Assembly: GCA_013322215.1 (NCBI GenBank)
Contig: JAAMEZ010000052.1
Span: 36,919 to 100,918 of the forward strand
Length of the DNA stretch: 64,000 nucleotides
Source: Martinezella rhizogenes
GTDB lineage: Bacteria; Pseudomonadota; Alphaproteobacteria; Rhizobiales; Rhizobiaceae
Direction: 5' to 3'
Both the position numbers and the translations under genes were made by a program. This document shows positions 26,547-35,387 of the stretch, piece after piece. Each line of letters opens with the position of its first letter. The stretch's first letter is position 1. The notes under the pieces were generated by a model. That model made no database searches. It was not told the DNA's origin and saw nothing but the letters and a program-made list of their open reading frames with translations.

Positions 26547-27794
26547 ATGCGCAAATTGATGATGGCATTGGTCGGCGCCACGGCGCTGGTCGCGGCGAGC
26601 GTGACCGGCGCTCTGGCCGAAGGCAAGAAGGCCGAAGTTCTGCATTGGTGGACTTCGGGCGGTGAGGCCGCAGCCGTGAAGGAACTGGCCAAGGCCTTCA
26701 ACGCCGCTGGCGGTGAATGGGTGGATACCGCGATCGCCGGTTCCGGCTCGACTGCTCGTCCGATCGGTATCAACCGCATCATCGGTGGCAATCCGCCGAC
26801 GGCGATGCAGTTCAACACCGGCACGCAGATGAACGAATTGGCCCAGCAGGGCCTGCTGCGTCCGCTCGACGATCTCGCCAAGGAGCAGGATTGGAAATCA
26901 GTTCTGACGCCGGCCTTCTATCAGGCTATTCAGTTCCAGGGCCATATCTATGGCGCTCCCATCAACGACCACGGCCAGAACTGGGTCTTCTATTCGAAGG
27001 CGGTCTTCACCAAGGCCGGCGTGACGGAAGAGCCGAAGACCTGGGATGAAATGTTTGCCGCGCTCGACAAGATCAAGGCTGCCGGCCTGATCCCGGTCGC
27101 CGTCGGCGGCCAGCCCTGGCAGCTGCAGTCGATGTTCAACGCCATCCTGCTCGGCGAAGGTGGCAAGGACCTCTATGCCAAGGTCTGGAAGGATCTCGAC
27201 ACGGATGCGGTCAAGTCCGACAAGTTCAAGCATGTGGCGGAAGTCTTCGCCAAGCTGCGCAACTATCAGGATCCGGGCAGCCCGAACCGCGACTGGAACG
27301 TTGCGACCGGCATGCTGATCGACGGCAAGGCCGGTATCCAGTTCATGGGTGACTGGGCCAAGGGCGAATTCATCCATGCCGGCCTCGTCGCCGACAAGGA
27401 TTTCGGCTGCATCCTCGGACCGGGCGAATCCAACTTCATGATGGGCGGCGACATTTTCGTCTTTCCGGTCCTCAAGGACAAGACGGCGACCGACGCACAG
27501 ACGCTGCTGGCGACGGTCATCATGTCGAAGGAAGGCCAGCTTGCCTTCAACTCCAAGAAGGGTTCCGTTCCCGTGCGTCTCGACGTCGATACGTCGAAAC
27601 TCGACGCCTGCGCTCAAAAGGGCCTGAATGCGCTCAAGGACCCGAGCCGTCAGATCCTTGCTCCTGACGTGCTGACCCCACAGGACATCGTCCAGACCGA
27701 GGGCGATCTCATCGCTCAATACTGGACGACGCCCAGCATGACGGCCGACCAGTTCGCCACGCAGTTTGCGCAGGTCATCGAACAGGCGAAGTAA
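26547..27794 (+). CDS. CUT1 sugar ABC transporter substrate-binding protein
   Basis: The protein has 415 aa from the ATG at 26547, with a strong AGGAGGAGGAA site. A signal peptide (MRKLMMALVGATALVAASVT, cleavage near ALA-EG) precedes a type II sugar-binding fold: AEVLHWWTSGGEAAAVKELA, GNPPTAMQFNTGTQMNELA, APINDHGQNWVFYSKAVF, AVGGQPWQLQSMF. The pattern HWWTSGGE and GGQPW resembles the glucose/mannose-binding proteins GtsA of Pseudomonas and the Thermus homologue. It should capture an aldose or glucoside in the periplasm. A stable hairpin follows before the permease genes. Confidence 0.92.
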   Translation: MRKLMMALVGATALVAASVTGALAEGKKAEVLHWWTSGGEAAAVKELAKAFNAAGGEWVDTAIAGSGSTARPIGINRIIGGNPPTAMQFNTGTQMNELAQQGLLRPLDDLAKEQDWKSVLTPAFYQAIQFQGHIYGAPINDHGQNWVFYSKAVFTKAGVTEEPKTWDEMFAALDKIKAAGLIPVAVGGQPWQLQSMFNAILLGEGGKDLYAKVWKDLDTDAVKSDKFKHVAEVFAKLRNYQDPGSPNRDWNVATGMLIDGKAGIQFMGDWAKGEFIHAGLVADKDFGCILGPGESNFMMGGDIFVFPVLKDKTATDAQTLLATVIMSKEGQLAFNSKKGSVPVRLDVDTSKLDACAQKGLNALKDPSRQILAPDVLTPQDIVQTEGDLIAQYWTTPSMTADQFATQFAQVIEQAK

Positions 27795-27813
27795 GCTTCG
27801 ATCGACATCCATG

Positions 27814-27837
27814 CGGCGGCAGGTTCACCTGCCGCCG
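27814..27837 (+). promoter_or_regulatory. Intercistronic hairpin after the sugar-binding protein gene
   Basis: A 10-bp GC-rich stem (CGGCGGCAGG / CCTGCCGCCG) with a TTCA tetraloop lies 19 bp after the binding-protein stop, followed by GTTTCC. As in the rha operon, it may raise binding-protein expression above that of the permeases. Confidence 0.7.
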
Positions 27838-27868
27838 GTTTCCATGAATGCTGAGGAGGAGCGCGCCC

Positions 27869-28807
27869 ATGAGCAGCCCAGACACGAGCGCCACTGCCGT
27901 AAAGGCGGCTGTCGCCCCTGCGAGCGTCAGCCGCAGAAAGATGCATATTTCGCCCTATGTGGCCCTGTTTCCGGCCTTCGCCATTGTGCTCCTGGCCTAT
28001 GTCGTCACTGTCGTTTGGAACATCTGGATATCTTTCACCGACAGCAAGGTATTGCCCGTCAATATCTTCGTCGGCACCAAGCAATATGAGCGGTTGTTTG
28101 CAACCGCGCGCTGGCTGATATCGCTGCAGAACGTTGTCGTTTTCGGTATTCTCTTCATTGCCGGCTGTCTGATCCTCGGCTTTCTTCTGGCCGTCGCGCT
28201 CGATCAGAAGGTCCGCTTCGAAAATACCTTCCGGACGATCTTTCTCTATCCCTTCGCCATGTCCTTCATCGTCACCGGGCTGGTATGGCAGTGGATCATG
28301 AACCCGACGCTCGGCCTGCAGAAGGTTGCCGACAGCGTCGGCTTTACCTGGTTTCGCTTCGACTGGATCGTCCAGAGCGATCTGGCGCTTTATGTCATCG
28401 TGCTTGCCGGCATCTGGCAATCATCGGGCCTTGTCATGGCGATCATGCTGGCGGGTCTGCGCGGCGTTGACCGCGAATTGTGGAAGGCGACGCGCATCGA
28501 CGGCATACCAAGCTGGCGCGTCTATCTGCACATCGTCATCCCGATCCTGAGACCGACCATCATCACAGCCAGCGTGCTTTTGGCGATTGCTGTCGTCAGG
28601 GTCTACGAACTTGTGCTGGCGACCACGGGCGGCGGTCCCGGAATCTCGACCGAAGTACCAGGCAAATTCATCATGGATTACCTCTTCGGGCGCGGCAATA
28701 TCGGCCTTGCAACCGGGGCATCGACCGTGATGTTCATCACCGTGGTGATCCTGGTGACGCCCTGGCTCTATTATGAATATTTCCGTGAAAAGCCGAGGGG
28801 GAACTGA
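27869..28807 (+). CDS. CUT1 sugar ABC transporter permease (MalF-type)
   Basis: The protein has 312 aa from the ATG at 27869, with GAGGAGG upstream. It has six or so membrane segments starting at HISPYVALFPAFAIVLLAYV and the cytoplasmic EAA loop ELWKATRIDGIPSWRVYLHI that contacts the ATPase. It forms the channel with the permease encoded downstream, whose ATG overlaps this stop codon (TGATG). Inner membrane. Confidence 0.92.
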   Translation: MSSPDTSATAVKAAVAPASVSRRKMHISPYVALFPAFAIVLLAYVVTVVWNIWISFTDSKVLPVNIFVGTKQYERLFATARWLISLQNVVVFGILFIAGCLILGFLLAVALDQKVRFENTFRTIFLYPFAMSFIVTGLVWQWIMNPTLGLQKVADSVGFTWFRFDWIVQSDLALYVIVLAGIWQSSGLVMAIMLAGLRGVDRELWKATRIDGIPSWRVYLHIVIPILRPTIITASVLLAIAVVRVYELVLATTGGGPGISTEVPGKFIMDYLFGRGNIGLATGASTVMFITVVILVTPWLYYEYFREKPRGN

Positions 28808-29715
28808 TGACAACGCCATCTTCCGTCACAGGTGCCATGCAGGGTCCGACCGGGCGCAAGCCGCAGCATCTGACCCCCGGCCGCATTGGCCTCTATCTCT
28901 TTCTCGTCATCGCGGCACTGTTCTTCCTGCTGCCGCTCTACGTGATGCTCGTCACCTCGTTCAAATCCATGCCGGAGATCCGCCAGGGCAATATTTTCGC
29001 CCTTCCGCAGATGTGGTCAGCCGATGCCTGGGTTCAGGCGTGGAGCACGGCCTGTACCGGGCTTGAATGTGGCGGCATCAGCGTCGGCTTCTGGAACTCG
29101 GTGAAGATCCTAATCCCGAGCATGATTCTGTCGATCCTGATCTCGTCGCTGACCGGCTATGCGCTGTCCTTCTGGCGGGTTCGAGGGGCGAACGTGCTCT
29201 TTGCCATCCTGCTGCTCGGCGCCTTCATCCCGTATCAGGTCTTCATCTACCCGCTGGTCTTGATCTATCGCGATGTCGGCATCTATTCGACGCTGCCCTG
29301 CATCATCATCACCCATACGGTCTTCGGCCTGCCGGTGCTGACGCTTTTGTTCCGAAACTATTATTCGAGCCTGCCGATGGAGCTCTTCAAGGCGGCCCGC
29401 ATCGACGGCGCCGGGCTCTGGCAGATCTTTTTCCGGCTGATGATCCCGATGTCGATCCCGATCCTGGTGGTCGCGGCGATCCTGCAGGTGACCGGCATCT
29501 GGAACGATTTCCTCTTCGGCGTCGTCTTCGCCGGCCGGGAAAATTTCCCCATGACCGTGCAACTCAACAACATCGTCAACTCGACCCAGGGCGAGAAGCT
29601 CTACAACGTCAACATGGCAGCGACCATTCTCACCGCTTTGGTGCCGTTGATCGTCTATTTCGGCTCGGGTCGCTGGTTCGTGCGCGGCATCACCGCCGGT
29701 GCAGTCAAGGGATAG
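28807..29715 (+). CDS. CUT1 sugar ABC transporter permease (MalG-type)
   Basis: The protein of 302 aa has six predicted membrane segments and the EAA loop ELFKAARIDGAGLWQIFFRL near residue 195. It starts within the stop codon of the previous permease, so translation is coupled. It ends 3 bp before the ATPase gene. Together with its partner it carries the sugar across the inner membrane. Confidence 0.92.
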   Translation: MTTPSSVTGAMQGPTGRKPQHLTPGRIGLYLFLVIAALFFLLPLYVMLVTSFKSMPEIRQGNIFALPQMWSADAWVQAWSTACTGLECGGISVGFWNSVKILIPSMILSILISSLTGYALSFWRVRGANVLFAILLLGAFIPYQVFIYPLVLIYRDVGIYSTLPCIIITHTVFGLPVLTLLFRNYYSSLPMELFKAARIDGAGLWQIFFRLMIPMSIPILVVAAILQVTGIWNDFLFGVVFAGRENFPMTVQLNNIVNSTQGEKLYNVNMAATILTALVPLIVYFGSGRWFVRGITAGAVKG

Positions 29716-29718
29716 CTC

Positions 29719-30804
29719 ATGGCCAATGTTTCCATTCGCGAACTTGCAATCGATTTCGGCAGTGTCAGCGTCCTGAAATCGCTCAATATCGAAATACAAT
29801 CCGGTGAGTTCATCGTGCTGCTCGGCCCCTCCGGCTGCGGTAAGTCGACCCTGCTCAACGCCATTGCCGGGCTGACCGATATCACCGACGGCCAGATCTG
29901 GATCGGCGACAAGAACGTCACCTGGGAAGAGCCGAAGGATCGCGGCATCGGCATGGTGTTTCAATCCTATGCGCTCTATCCGACGATGACGGTCGAGGGA
30001 AACCTCTCCTTCGGGCTGCGCATCGCCGGCATGGCGAAGGAAGAGATCGCCCAGCGTGTCGACCGCGCCGTGCAGATCCTGCAGATCGACCCTTTGCGCA
30101 AGCGGCGGCCGGGCGAATTGTCCGGCGGTCAGCGCCAGCGTGTCGCGATCGGCCGCGCCCTGGTGCGCGATGTCGATGTCTTCCTGTTCGACGAGCCGCT
30201 CTCCAATCTCGACGCCAAGCTTAGAACCGAGCTGCGCGTCGAGCTGAAGCGCCTGCACAGCGGCCTCGGCTCGACGATGATCTATGTGACGCACGACCAG
30301 ATCGAGGCTCTGACGCTTGCTGATCGTATCGCTGTCATGAGCGGTGGGGTCATCCAGCAATTCGCCACGCCGAAGGAGATCTACCGGCGCCCGGTCAATC
30401 GCTTCGTTGCAGGCTTCGTCGGCTCGCCCTCGATGAACTTCCTGTCGGGGCAAGTGACGAGCAATGGCGGTGTTCCGGCTTTCACATTATCTGACGGCCG
30501 GACGATCGATCTCAACGGCTACGACTTTTCCGGAACGCCCAGCGAGGGCCGCAAGGCTACGCTTGGCGTCCGGCCGGAGCAGATGCAGTTCCAGCCCGCG
30601 GGCGGGCGGGCCGCCAGCCTGCCGGCGACCTTCACCATCGTCGAGCCCATGGGCTCGGACAATCTGATCTGGGGTCAGGTCGGCAGCGAGACCATGTCGG
30701 TCCGCATCGATGCCGATGAGGATGTCGCGCTCGACACCGAGCAGCCGGTTTATTTCCAGCCGGCGCTCGCATCGTTGTTCGGCGAAGACGGGCAGCGTTT
30801 ATAA
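29719..30804 (+). CDS. CUT1 sugar ABC transporter ATP-binding protein (UgpC/MalK-type)
   Basis: The protein of 361 aa has Walker A GPSGCGKST, signature LSGGQRQRVAIGRALVRD, Walker B VFLFDEPLSNLDAK and switch VTHDQIEALTLADR in the first 235 residues. A C-terminal TOBE/regulatory domain (LGVRPEQMQF) follows. It hydrolyses ATP for the sugar importer encoded just upstream and is the last gene of the operon, followed by a bidirectional terminator. Confidence 0.93.
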   Translation: MANVSIRELAIDFGSVSVLKSLNIEIQSGEFIVLLGPSGCGKSTLLNAIAGLTDITDGQIWIGDKNVTWEEPKDRGIGMVFQSYALYPTMTVEGNLSFGLRIAGMAKEEIAQRVDRAVQILQIDPLRKRRPGELSGGQRQRVAIGRALVRDVDVFLFDEPLSNLDAKLRTELRVELKRLHSGLGSTMIYVTHDQIEALTLADRIAVMSGGVIQQFATPKEIYRRPVNRFVAGFVGSPSMNFLSGQVTSNGGVPAFTLSDGRTIDLNGYDFSGTPSEGRKATLGVRPEQMQFQPAGGRAASLPATFTIVEPMGSDNLIWGQVGSETMSVRIDADEDVALDTEQPVYFQPALASLFGEDGQRL

Positions 30805-30810
30805 GATGCC

Positions 30811-30840
30811 GTGCCGCGCGTTGGATGAAGCGCGCGGCAC
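30811..30840. terminator. Hairpin between convergent genes
   Basis: A perfect 10-bp stem GTGCCGCGCG / CGCGCGGCAC with a 10-nt loop separates the ATPase gene from the convergent methyltransferase gene. Short T-runs flank it only weakly. Confidence 0.75.
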
Positions 30841-30845
30841 AATCT

Positions 30846-31907
30846 TCATGCCCTGACTTCGAAAACCATGTTGAACGGCGTTTCAGTCGCCTTGCGGAAA
30901 TGCGAATAACCCGCATCCATGGCGACCTTGCGCAGTTTCAGCTCACCGGCTTGCGCACCCAGGCCGAGCCCGACTTCCTGGGACAGCGAGGCTGGAGTGC
31001 AGATCATCGTCGATGCGCCGTAGTAGACGCGGCCGACCGGATTGAGATTATCTTTCAGGCAATCCTGTGCGAAGGGTTCGACGATCATCCAGGTGCCGTC
31101 ATCGGCGAGGGTTTCCTTGATATGTTTGCCGGCGCCGACGGGATCGCCCATGTCGTGCAGGCAATCGAACATCGCCACAAGATCGTAGTCGGCAGCCGGG
31201 AAGTCCTTGGCAGTCGCCTGCTCGAAAGTAATCCGGCCCGCAACGCCTGCTTCCCTTGCTGCCGCCTTCGCTCGTTCGATGGACGGGAGATGGTAGTCGA
31301 AGCCGAAGAAGGTCGAGTTCGGATAGGCTTCGGCCATCAGGATGGTAGAAGCGCCATGGCCGCAGCCGACATCGGCGACGATAGCGCCGGCCTCGAGCTT
31401 TTCCCTCATGCCATCGAGCGCCGGTATCCACTCCGAAACGAGATGGCTGTTGTAGCCCGTTCGGAAAAAGCGCTCCGTGCCGCGGAACAGGCAGGCGCTG
31501 TGCTCATGCCAGCCAAGGCCGCTGCCGGTCTTGAAGGCGTTAACGACCTTCGGCTCGTCGATCCACATGGATTGAACGACATCGAAAGCGCCTGCGAAGA
31601 AAGCAGGGCTGTTTTCCTCCGCAAACACCATTGCCTGTTCCGGCGTCAGATAGAAGCGCTCGGTTTCGTCGTTGTAACTGACATAGTCGGCGGCTGCCTG
31701 AGCGGACAGCCATTCACGCACATAGCGCTCCTTCACGCCGACCTTGTCGGCCAGTTCCGCCGAGGTCATCGGCGTTCCATCGGCCATGGCCTTGAACAGG
31801 CCCAAATGGTCTCCGAGCGTTACCAGCACGCCCGAGACCGCCGCGCCGAGATCGCCGACCAGGCGCCCGACAAGCGTATCGAGTTTCTGCATATCAGGTT
31901 CGCGCAT
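30846..31907 (-). CDS. Class I SAM-dependent methyltransferase (Rv2258c-like)
   Basis: The protein has 353 aa from the ATG at 31907 (GGGAGGATGTC upstream). A winged-helix-like N-terminal domain (MTSAELADKVGVKERYVREW, residues 47-66) is followed by a Rossmann methyltransferase core with motif I AGAIVADVGCGHGASTILMA, then FFGFDYHLPSIERA and DLVAMFDCLHDMGDPVG. The layout matches the Rv2258c family. It transfers a methyl group from S-adenosylmethionine to an unknown small molecule in the cytoplasm. Transcribed alone and convergent with the sugar operon. Confidence 0.87.
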   Translation of the reverse strand: MREPDMQKLDTLVGRLVGDLGAAVSGVLVTLGDHLGLFKAMADGTPMTSAELADKVGVKERYVREWLSAQAAADYVSYNDETERFYLTPEQAMVFAEENSPAFFAGAFDVVQSMWIDEPKVVNAFKTGSGLGWHEHSACLFRGTERFFRTGYNSHLVSEWIPALDGMREKLEAGAIVADVGCGHGASTILMAEAYPNSTFFGFDYHLPSIERAKAAAREAGVAGRITFEQATAKDFPAADYDLVAMFDCLHDMGDPVGAGKHIKETLADDGTWMIVEPFAQDCLKDNLNPVGRVYYGASTMICTPASLSQEVGLGLGAQAGELKLRKVAMDAGYSHFRKATETPFNMVFEVRA

Positions 31908-32091
31908 GACATCCTCCCATCAGAATTGATGCAGCGTTCCGTCACGATGTATTCGGATAGGGAAAGATACTCCCGGGCCGCGAGGCAGGCAATTACGCCA
32001 TCCGGCTGAACAGGCTCAGCCCCGCCCCGAAAGCGGGTGCAACCTATTGATGCAATGTGCTATTTTGGCGGTTCAGAGGATGCTGGATGCC

Positions 32092-32643
32092 TCAGCCGAG
32101 GCGCGCCAGCTCCTTTTCCAGAACCGAGAGCAGCCGCGGATCGTCGGCCGTTACATCAGGCGCAAAGCGGGCCGCAACCTTGCCGTCACGGCCGATCAGG
32201 AATTTTTCGAAATTCCAGACGATGCCGCCGTTTTCGCCGGTATGCAGGCCGCGGTCGGCCAGGCGGACACGCATCGGGCCATCTCCGGTCGTCTCCACGC
32301 CTGAGGCGATGAGACTGTTATAGAGCGGATGGCGCTCTTCGCCTGTGACGGCGATCTTTGAGAACATCGGGAACTGCACGTCGTAAGTCAGCGTGCAGAA
32401 GTCCAGGATTTCCTTGTCGCTGCCAGGCTCCTGTCCCTTGAAGTCGTTGGCCGGAAAGCCGGCGATGACCAGACCTTCGTCGCACTTTTCCTCATAGAGC
32501 TTTTCCAGTCCTTCGTACTGCACCGTCAGGCCGCATTTGGACGCGACATTGACGACCATGATGACCTTGCCGCGATAGTCGGCAAGCGTCGTATCGCTGC
32601 CATCGATCCTCTTTACCGGAATATCGAGCACGTTATCGGTCAT
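32092..32643 (-). CDS. Glutathione peroxidase (cysteine type)
   Basis: The protein has 183 aa from the ATG at 32643; a GTG at 32652 is possible but too close to GGAG. It has the thioredoxin-like GPx signature: VVNVASKCGLTVQYEGL with catalytic Cys37, GFPANDFKGQEPGSD with catalytic Gln, and IVWNFEKFLIGRDG with catalytic Trp. It reduces hydrogen peroxide or organic peroxides with glutathione or thioredoxin. No signal peptide, so cytoplasmic. Monocistronic. Confidence 0.93.
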   Translation of the reverse strand: MTDNVLDIPVKRIDGSDTTLADYRGKVIMVVNVASKCGLTVQYEGLEKLYEEKCDEGLVIAGFPANDFKGQEPGSDKEILDFCTLTYDVQFPMFSKIAVTGEERHPLYNSLIASGVETTGDGPMRVRLADRGLHTGENGGIVWNFEKFLIGRDGKVAARFAPDVTADDPRLLSVLEKELARLG

Positions 32644-32722
32644 ATCATTCACTCCAGATGAGATGGAAAACAGGATGCCGATATTTGCCCGGATTTTGGC
32701 CGCGTCAAGGCCAGAAACCGGC

Positions 32723-34573
32723 TCAAGCGGCCTCCTCCATCCGAACCAGATGGCCTCTGGACACTTCGCGATACTGTCGGGCTGGAGGCTGATAGCCGAC
32801 GGGGCGTACTGGGCTCTTCAGCTCGTCGACGGCAAGGTTGCGCCGGATGCCGCGCCGTGACGGGTCCGGCACCGGAACGGCAGCCATCAGCTTCTTGGTA
32901 TAGGGGTGCTGCGGATTCTCGAACACGGATGCACGAGGGCCAATTTCGACGATCTCGCCGAGATACATGACGGCGACGCGGTGGCTGACGCGCTCGACCA
33001 CGGCCATGTCATGCGAGATGAAGAGATAGGAGAGATTGAGGCTCTGCTGCAGATCCATCAGCAGATTGCAGACCTGCGCCTTGATCGACACGTCGAGCGC
33101 CGAGACGCTTTCGTCGGCGACAATCACCTTCGGATCAAGGGCGAGCGCGCGGGCAATGCAGATGCGTTGGCGCTGGCCGCCCGAAAATTCGTGCGGGTAG
33201 CGGCTCATCATATCCGCTTTCAGGCCGACGCGTTCCAGAAGATCGGCCGCCTTTTCCCGTGCTTCGGCGCGTGTGCCCAAGCGATGCTCTATGACAGGTT
33301 CGGCAACCGCAGCCCCGATCGTCATACGCGGATTGAGGCTCGCGAACGGGTCCTGGAAAATCATCTGGATGCTGCGGCGCATCCGGCGCAGATCGAGCGT
33401 ATTGAGCTTCATCACGTCATAGCCGTCGAGGCGAACCTCGCCGGATTTGGGGTTGATGAGGCGCATGATGGAGCGCCCGGTCGTCGACTTGCCGCAACCG
33501 GATTCTCCGACCAGTGACAGCGTTTCTCCCTGGGCGAGATCGAAGGAGACATTCTCGACGGCATGGATGGCGCCTGTCGGACGGGCGAGCAGGCCACCGT
33601 GAAGCTCGAAGCGGGTGACGAGATTTTTCACTTCCAGCACCGGGGTCTTGCCATGATCGACAGTGTCGGCGAGTGCCTTCGGTTCGCTGCGTTCACCCGT
33701 GTTTGCGTCCACGACCGGGAAGCGCAGCGGCTGCGGCTGGTCTTTCATCGAGCCGAGGCGCGGCACGGCTGACAGCAGGGCGCGGGTATAGGGGTGCTGG
33801 CCGCGATGGAAAATATCGTCGGTCTTGCCGGTCTCGACTGCCTCGCCGCGATACATGACGATGGTCCGATCGGATATCTCGGCGACCACGCCCATATCGT
33901 GGGGGATGAAGAGGACGGACATGCTTTCCTCTTCCTGCAGCACCTTGATGAGGTCGAGAATCTGCCCTTGGATCGTCACGTCGAGCGCGGTCGTCGGCTC
34001 GTCGGCGATCAAAAGTTTCGGACGGCTGGCAAGCGCCATGGCGATCATGACGCGCTGGCGCATGCCGCCGGAAAACTGGTGCGGATATTCGTCGAAGCGC
34101 GAAGATGCGTTGGGGATACGCACCTTTTCCAGGAGGCGGATCGTTTCAGCTTTCGCCTCGGCCTTGGAAATATTGCCGTGACAGGTCAGCGCCTCGGAAA
34201 TCTGCCGACCGATGGTGAAGATCGGATTGAGAGAAGTCATCGGCTCTTGGAAGATCATCGCGACATCCTTGCCGCGCACCTTGCGCATCTCGGCCTCCGG
34301 CAAAGTCAGAAGATCGCGGCCGTTGAGCCTTATGGAGCCTTCGATGCGGCTGCTTGCCCTGGCGAGCAGCCGCATGATCGAGAGCGAGGTCACGCTCTTG
34401 CCCGAACCGCTTTCGCCGACGATGGCGACCGTTTCTCCCGGCATGACGTCGAAGGAGATGTCCTTGACAACCGTGCGCCACTCGCCATCGACGAGAAACG
34501 ACGTGGTGAGATCGGAGACAGAAAGAACAGGCTGGGAGCCCGGATTGGTCATCTGTGCTGCAACGGTCGGCAT
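32723..34573 (-). CDS. Peptide ABC transporter ATP-binding protein, two fused domains (GsiA-like)
   Basis: The protein of 616 aa fuses two oligopeptide-type ATPases (DppD-like and DppF-like). The first domain has VGESGSGKSVTSL, signature FSGGMRQRVMIAMAL and LLIADEPTTALDVT. The second has VGESGCGKSTTGR, signature FSGGQRQRICIARAL and VIVADESVSALDVS. Both carry the C-terminal oligo_HPY-type tail (HPYTRALLSAVP and HPYTKKLMAAVP). The arrangement matches GsiA of the glutathione importer. It is the last gene of the leftward operon that also encodes two permeases, a binding protein, a GGT-family enzyme and DUF1028. Note Ser for Pro in the second Walker B (ADESVSALD). Confidence 0.93.
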   Translation of the reverse strand: MPTVAAQMTNPGSQPVLSVSDLTTSFLVDGEWRTVVKDISFDVMPGETVAIVGESGSGKSVTSLSIMRLLARASSRIEGSIRLNGRDLLTLPEAEMRKVRGKDVAMIFQEPMTSLNPIFTIGRQISEALTCHGNISKAEAKAETIRLLEKVRIPNASSRFDEYPHQFSGGMRQRVMIAMALASRPKLLIADEPTTALDVTIQGQILDLIKVLQEEESMSVLFIPHDMGVVAEISDRTIVMYRGEAVETGKTDDIFHRGQHPYTRALLSAVPRLGSMKDQPQPLRFPVVDANTGERSEPKALADTVDHGKTPVLEVKNLVTRFELHGGLLARPTGAIHAVENVSFDLAQGETLSLVGESGCGKSTTGRSIMRLINPKSGEVRLDGYDVMKLNTLDLRRMRRSIQMIFQDPFASLNPRMTIGAAVAEPVIEHRLGTRAEAREKAADLLERVGLKADMMSRYPHEFSGGQRQRICIARALALDPKVIVADESVSALDVSIKAQVCNLLMDLQQSLNLSYLFISHDMAVVERVSHRVAVMYLGEIVEIGPRASVFENPQHPYTKKLMAAVPVPDPSRRGIRRNLAVDELKSPVRPVGYQPPARQYREVSRGHLVRMEEAA

Positions 34574-34623
34574 GAAGTTCCCTTTTATGATTTTACCATT
34601 GGTCGAGCTTCAATCGGAGTTGT

Positions 34624-35382
34624 TCACGATGGCGCTGCCATCGTGGCATGGGAAGCCGAAGGCCTGCCTTCGGCAATCCGCTTGGCCTCAAGAGCGGCGA
34701 TCGCCTCGTCGATCTCGCGCCGGTCGGTCATGCCGCTGGGGTTCTGCCGTGTCGGCATGGTTTCGGCGACATGGAGATAGCGCTCCTGCGCAACCGCATA
34801 GAGCCGTTCGAGTTCGGCGAGCGGATCGGCACTGTCGTCAACGCGAATGTTCAACCAGGCATAATCCTGGTCGCGGTGGATGACGAGTGCTGCCGATTGC
34901 TTGCCCCGCTTGTCGCCGCCGGCGTCTTCGCCGGCGCGCATCGCTTCGAGCAGCCGTTCCGCGAGTGGTTTGCCGGCAGTCTTCTTGAAGGCCGCAAGCG
35001 TTTCAGAAATCACCTGTGGCCCTGCCAGCATGTTGCCGGCAACCGAGACATTGTCGTCAACCAGATGGCCGGCCCAATCGATGCACTTGGCGCCAGTGAA
35101 GGCGGCGTTGCTGCCCCTGTTGTCAATCAGATGAAACTGCCGCTGCTCGCGGCCTTCGTCGCGAGCACTCAGCGCCTCAATGATTTGGCCGGGCGCATTG
35201 CCTGCCGCCAGCATGGCCAGTCCGTCGATGCCGTAGAGGGGGCTGGCAAAGGCCTGCGTCGCAACCGCGCCGATGCCGCCGCGAATATGCGGCACGATGC
35301 TGCCGACGGCAAAGAAGCGCGTGGCAACGGCGATGGCGAGGTTTCCGGTTTCCGGCTCGCGGGCTACGATCGACCAGGTCAT
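34624..35382 (-). CDS. DUF1028 family protein (Ntn-hydrolase-like)
   Basis: The protein of 252 aa begins MTWSIVAREPETGNLAIAVA, the usual start of the DUF1028 family, followed by FFAVGSIVPHIRGGIGAVAT and GNMLAGPQVISETLAAF. DUF1028 proteins are thought to have an Ntn-hydrolase fold and often sit near peptide or amino-acid hydrolases and transporters. It starts 5 bp after the stop of the GGT-family gene and lies 50 bp before the peptide ATPase gene. A hydrolytic role on imported peptides is plausible but unproven. Confidence 0.88.
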   Translation of the reverse strand: MTWSIVAREPETGNLAIAVATRFFAVGSIVPHIRGGIGAVATQAFASPLYGIDGLAMLAAGNAPGQIIEALSARDEGREQRQFHLIDNRGSNAAFTGAKCIDWAGHLVDDNVSVAGNMLAGPQVISETLAAFKKTAGKPLAERLLEAMRAGEDAGGDKRGKQSAALVIHRDQDYAWLNIRVDDSADPLAELERLYAVAQERYLHVAETMPTRQNPSGMTDRREIDEAIAALEAKRIAEGRPSASHATMAAPS

Positions 35383-35387
35383 CGGCT

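Noticed and set aside
29110..30453. Minus-strand open frame of 447 codons opposite the CUT1 permease and ATPase.
   Set aside because: Antisense shadow without motif or ribosome-binding site; both plus-strand genes are certain.
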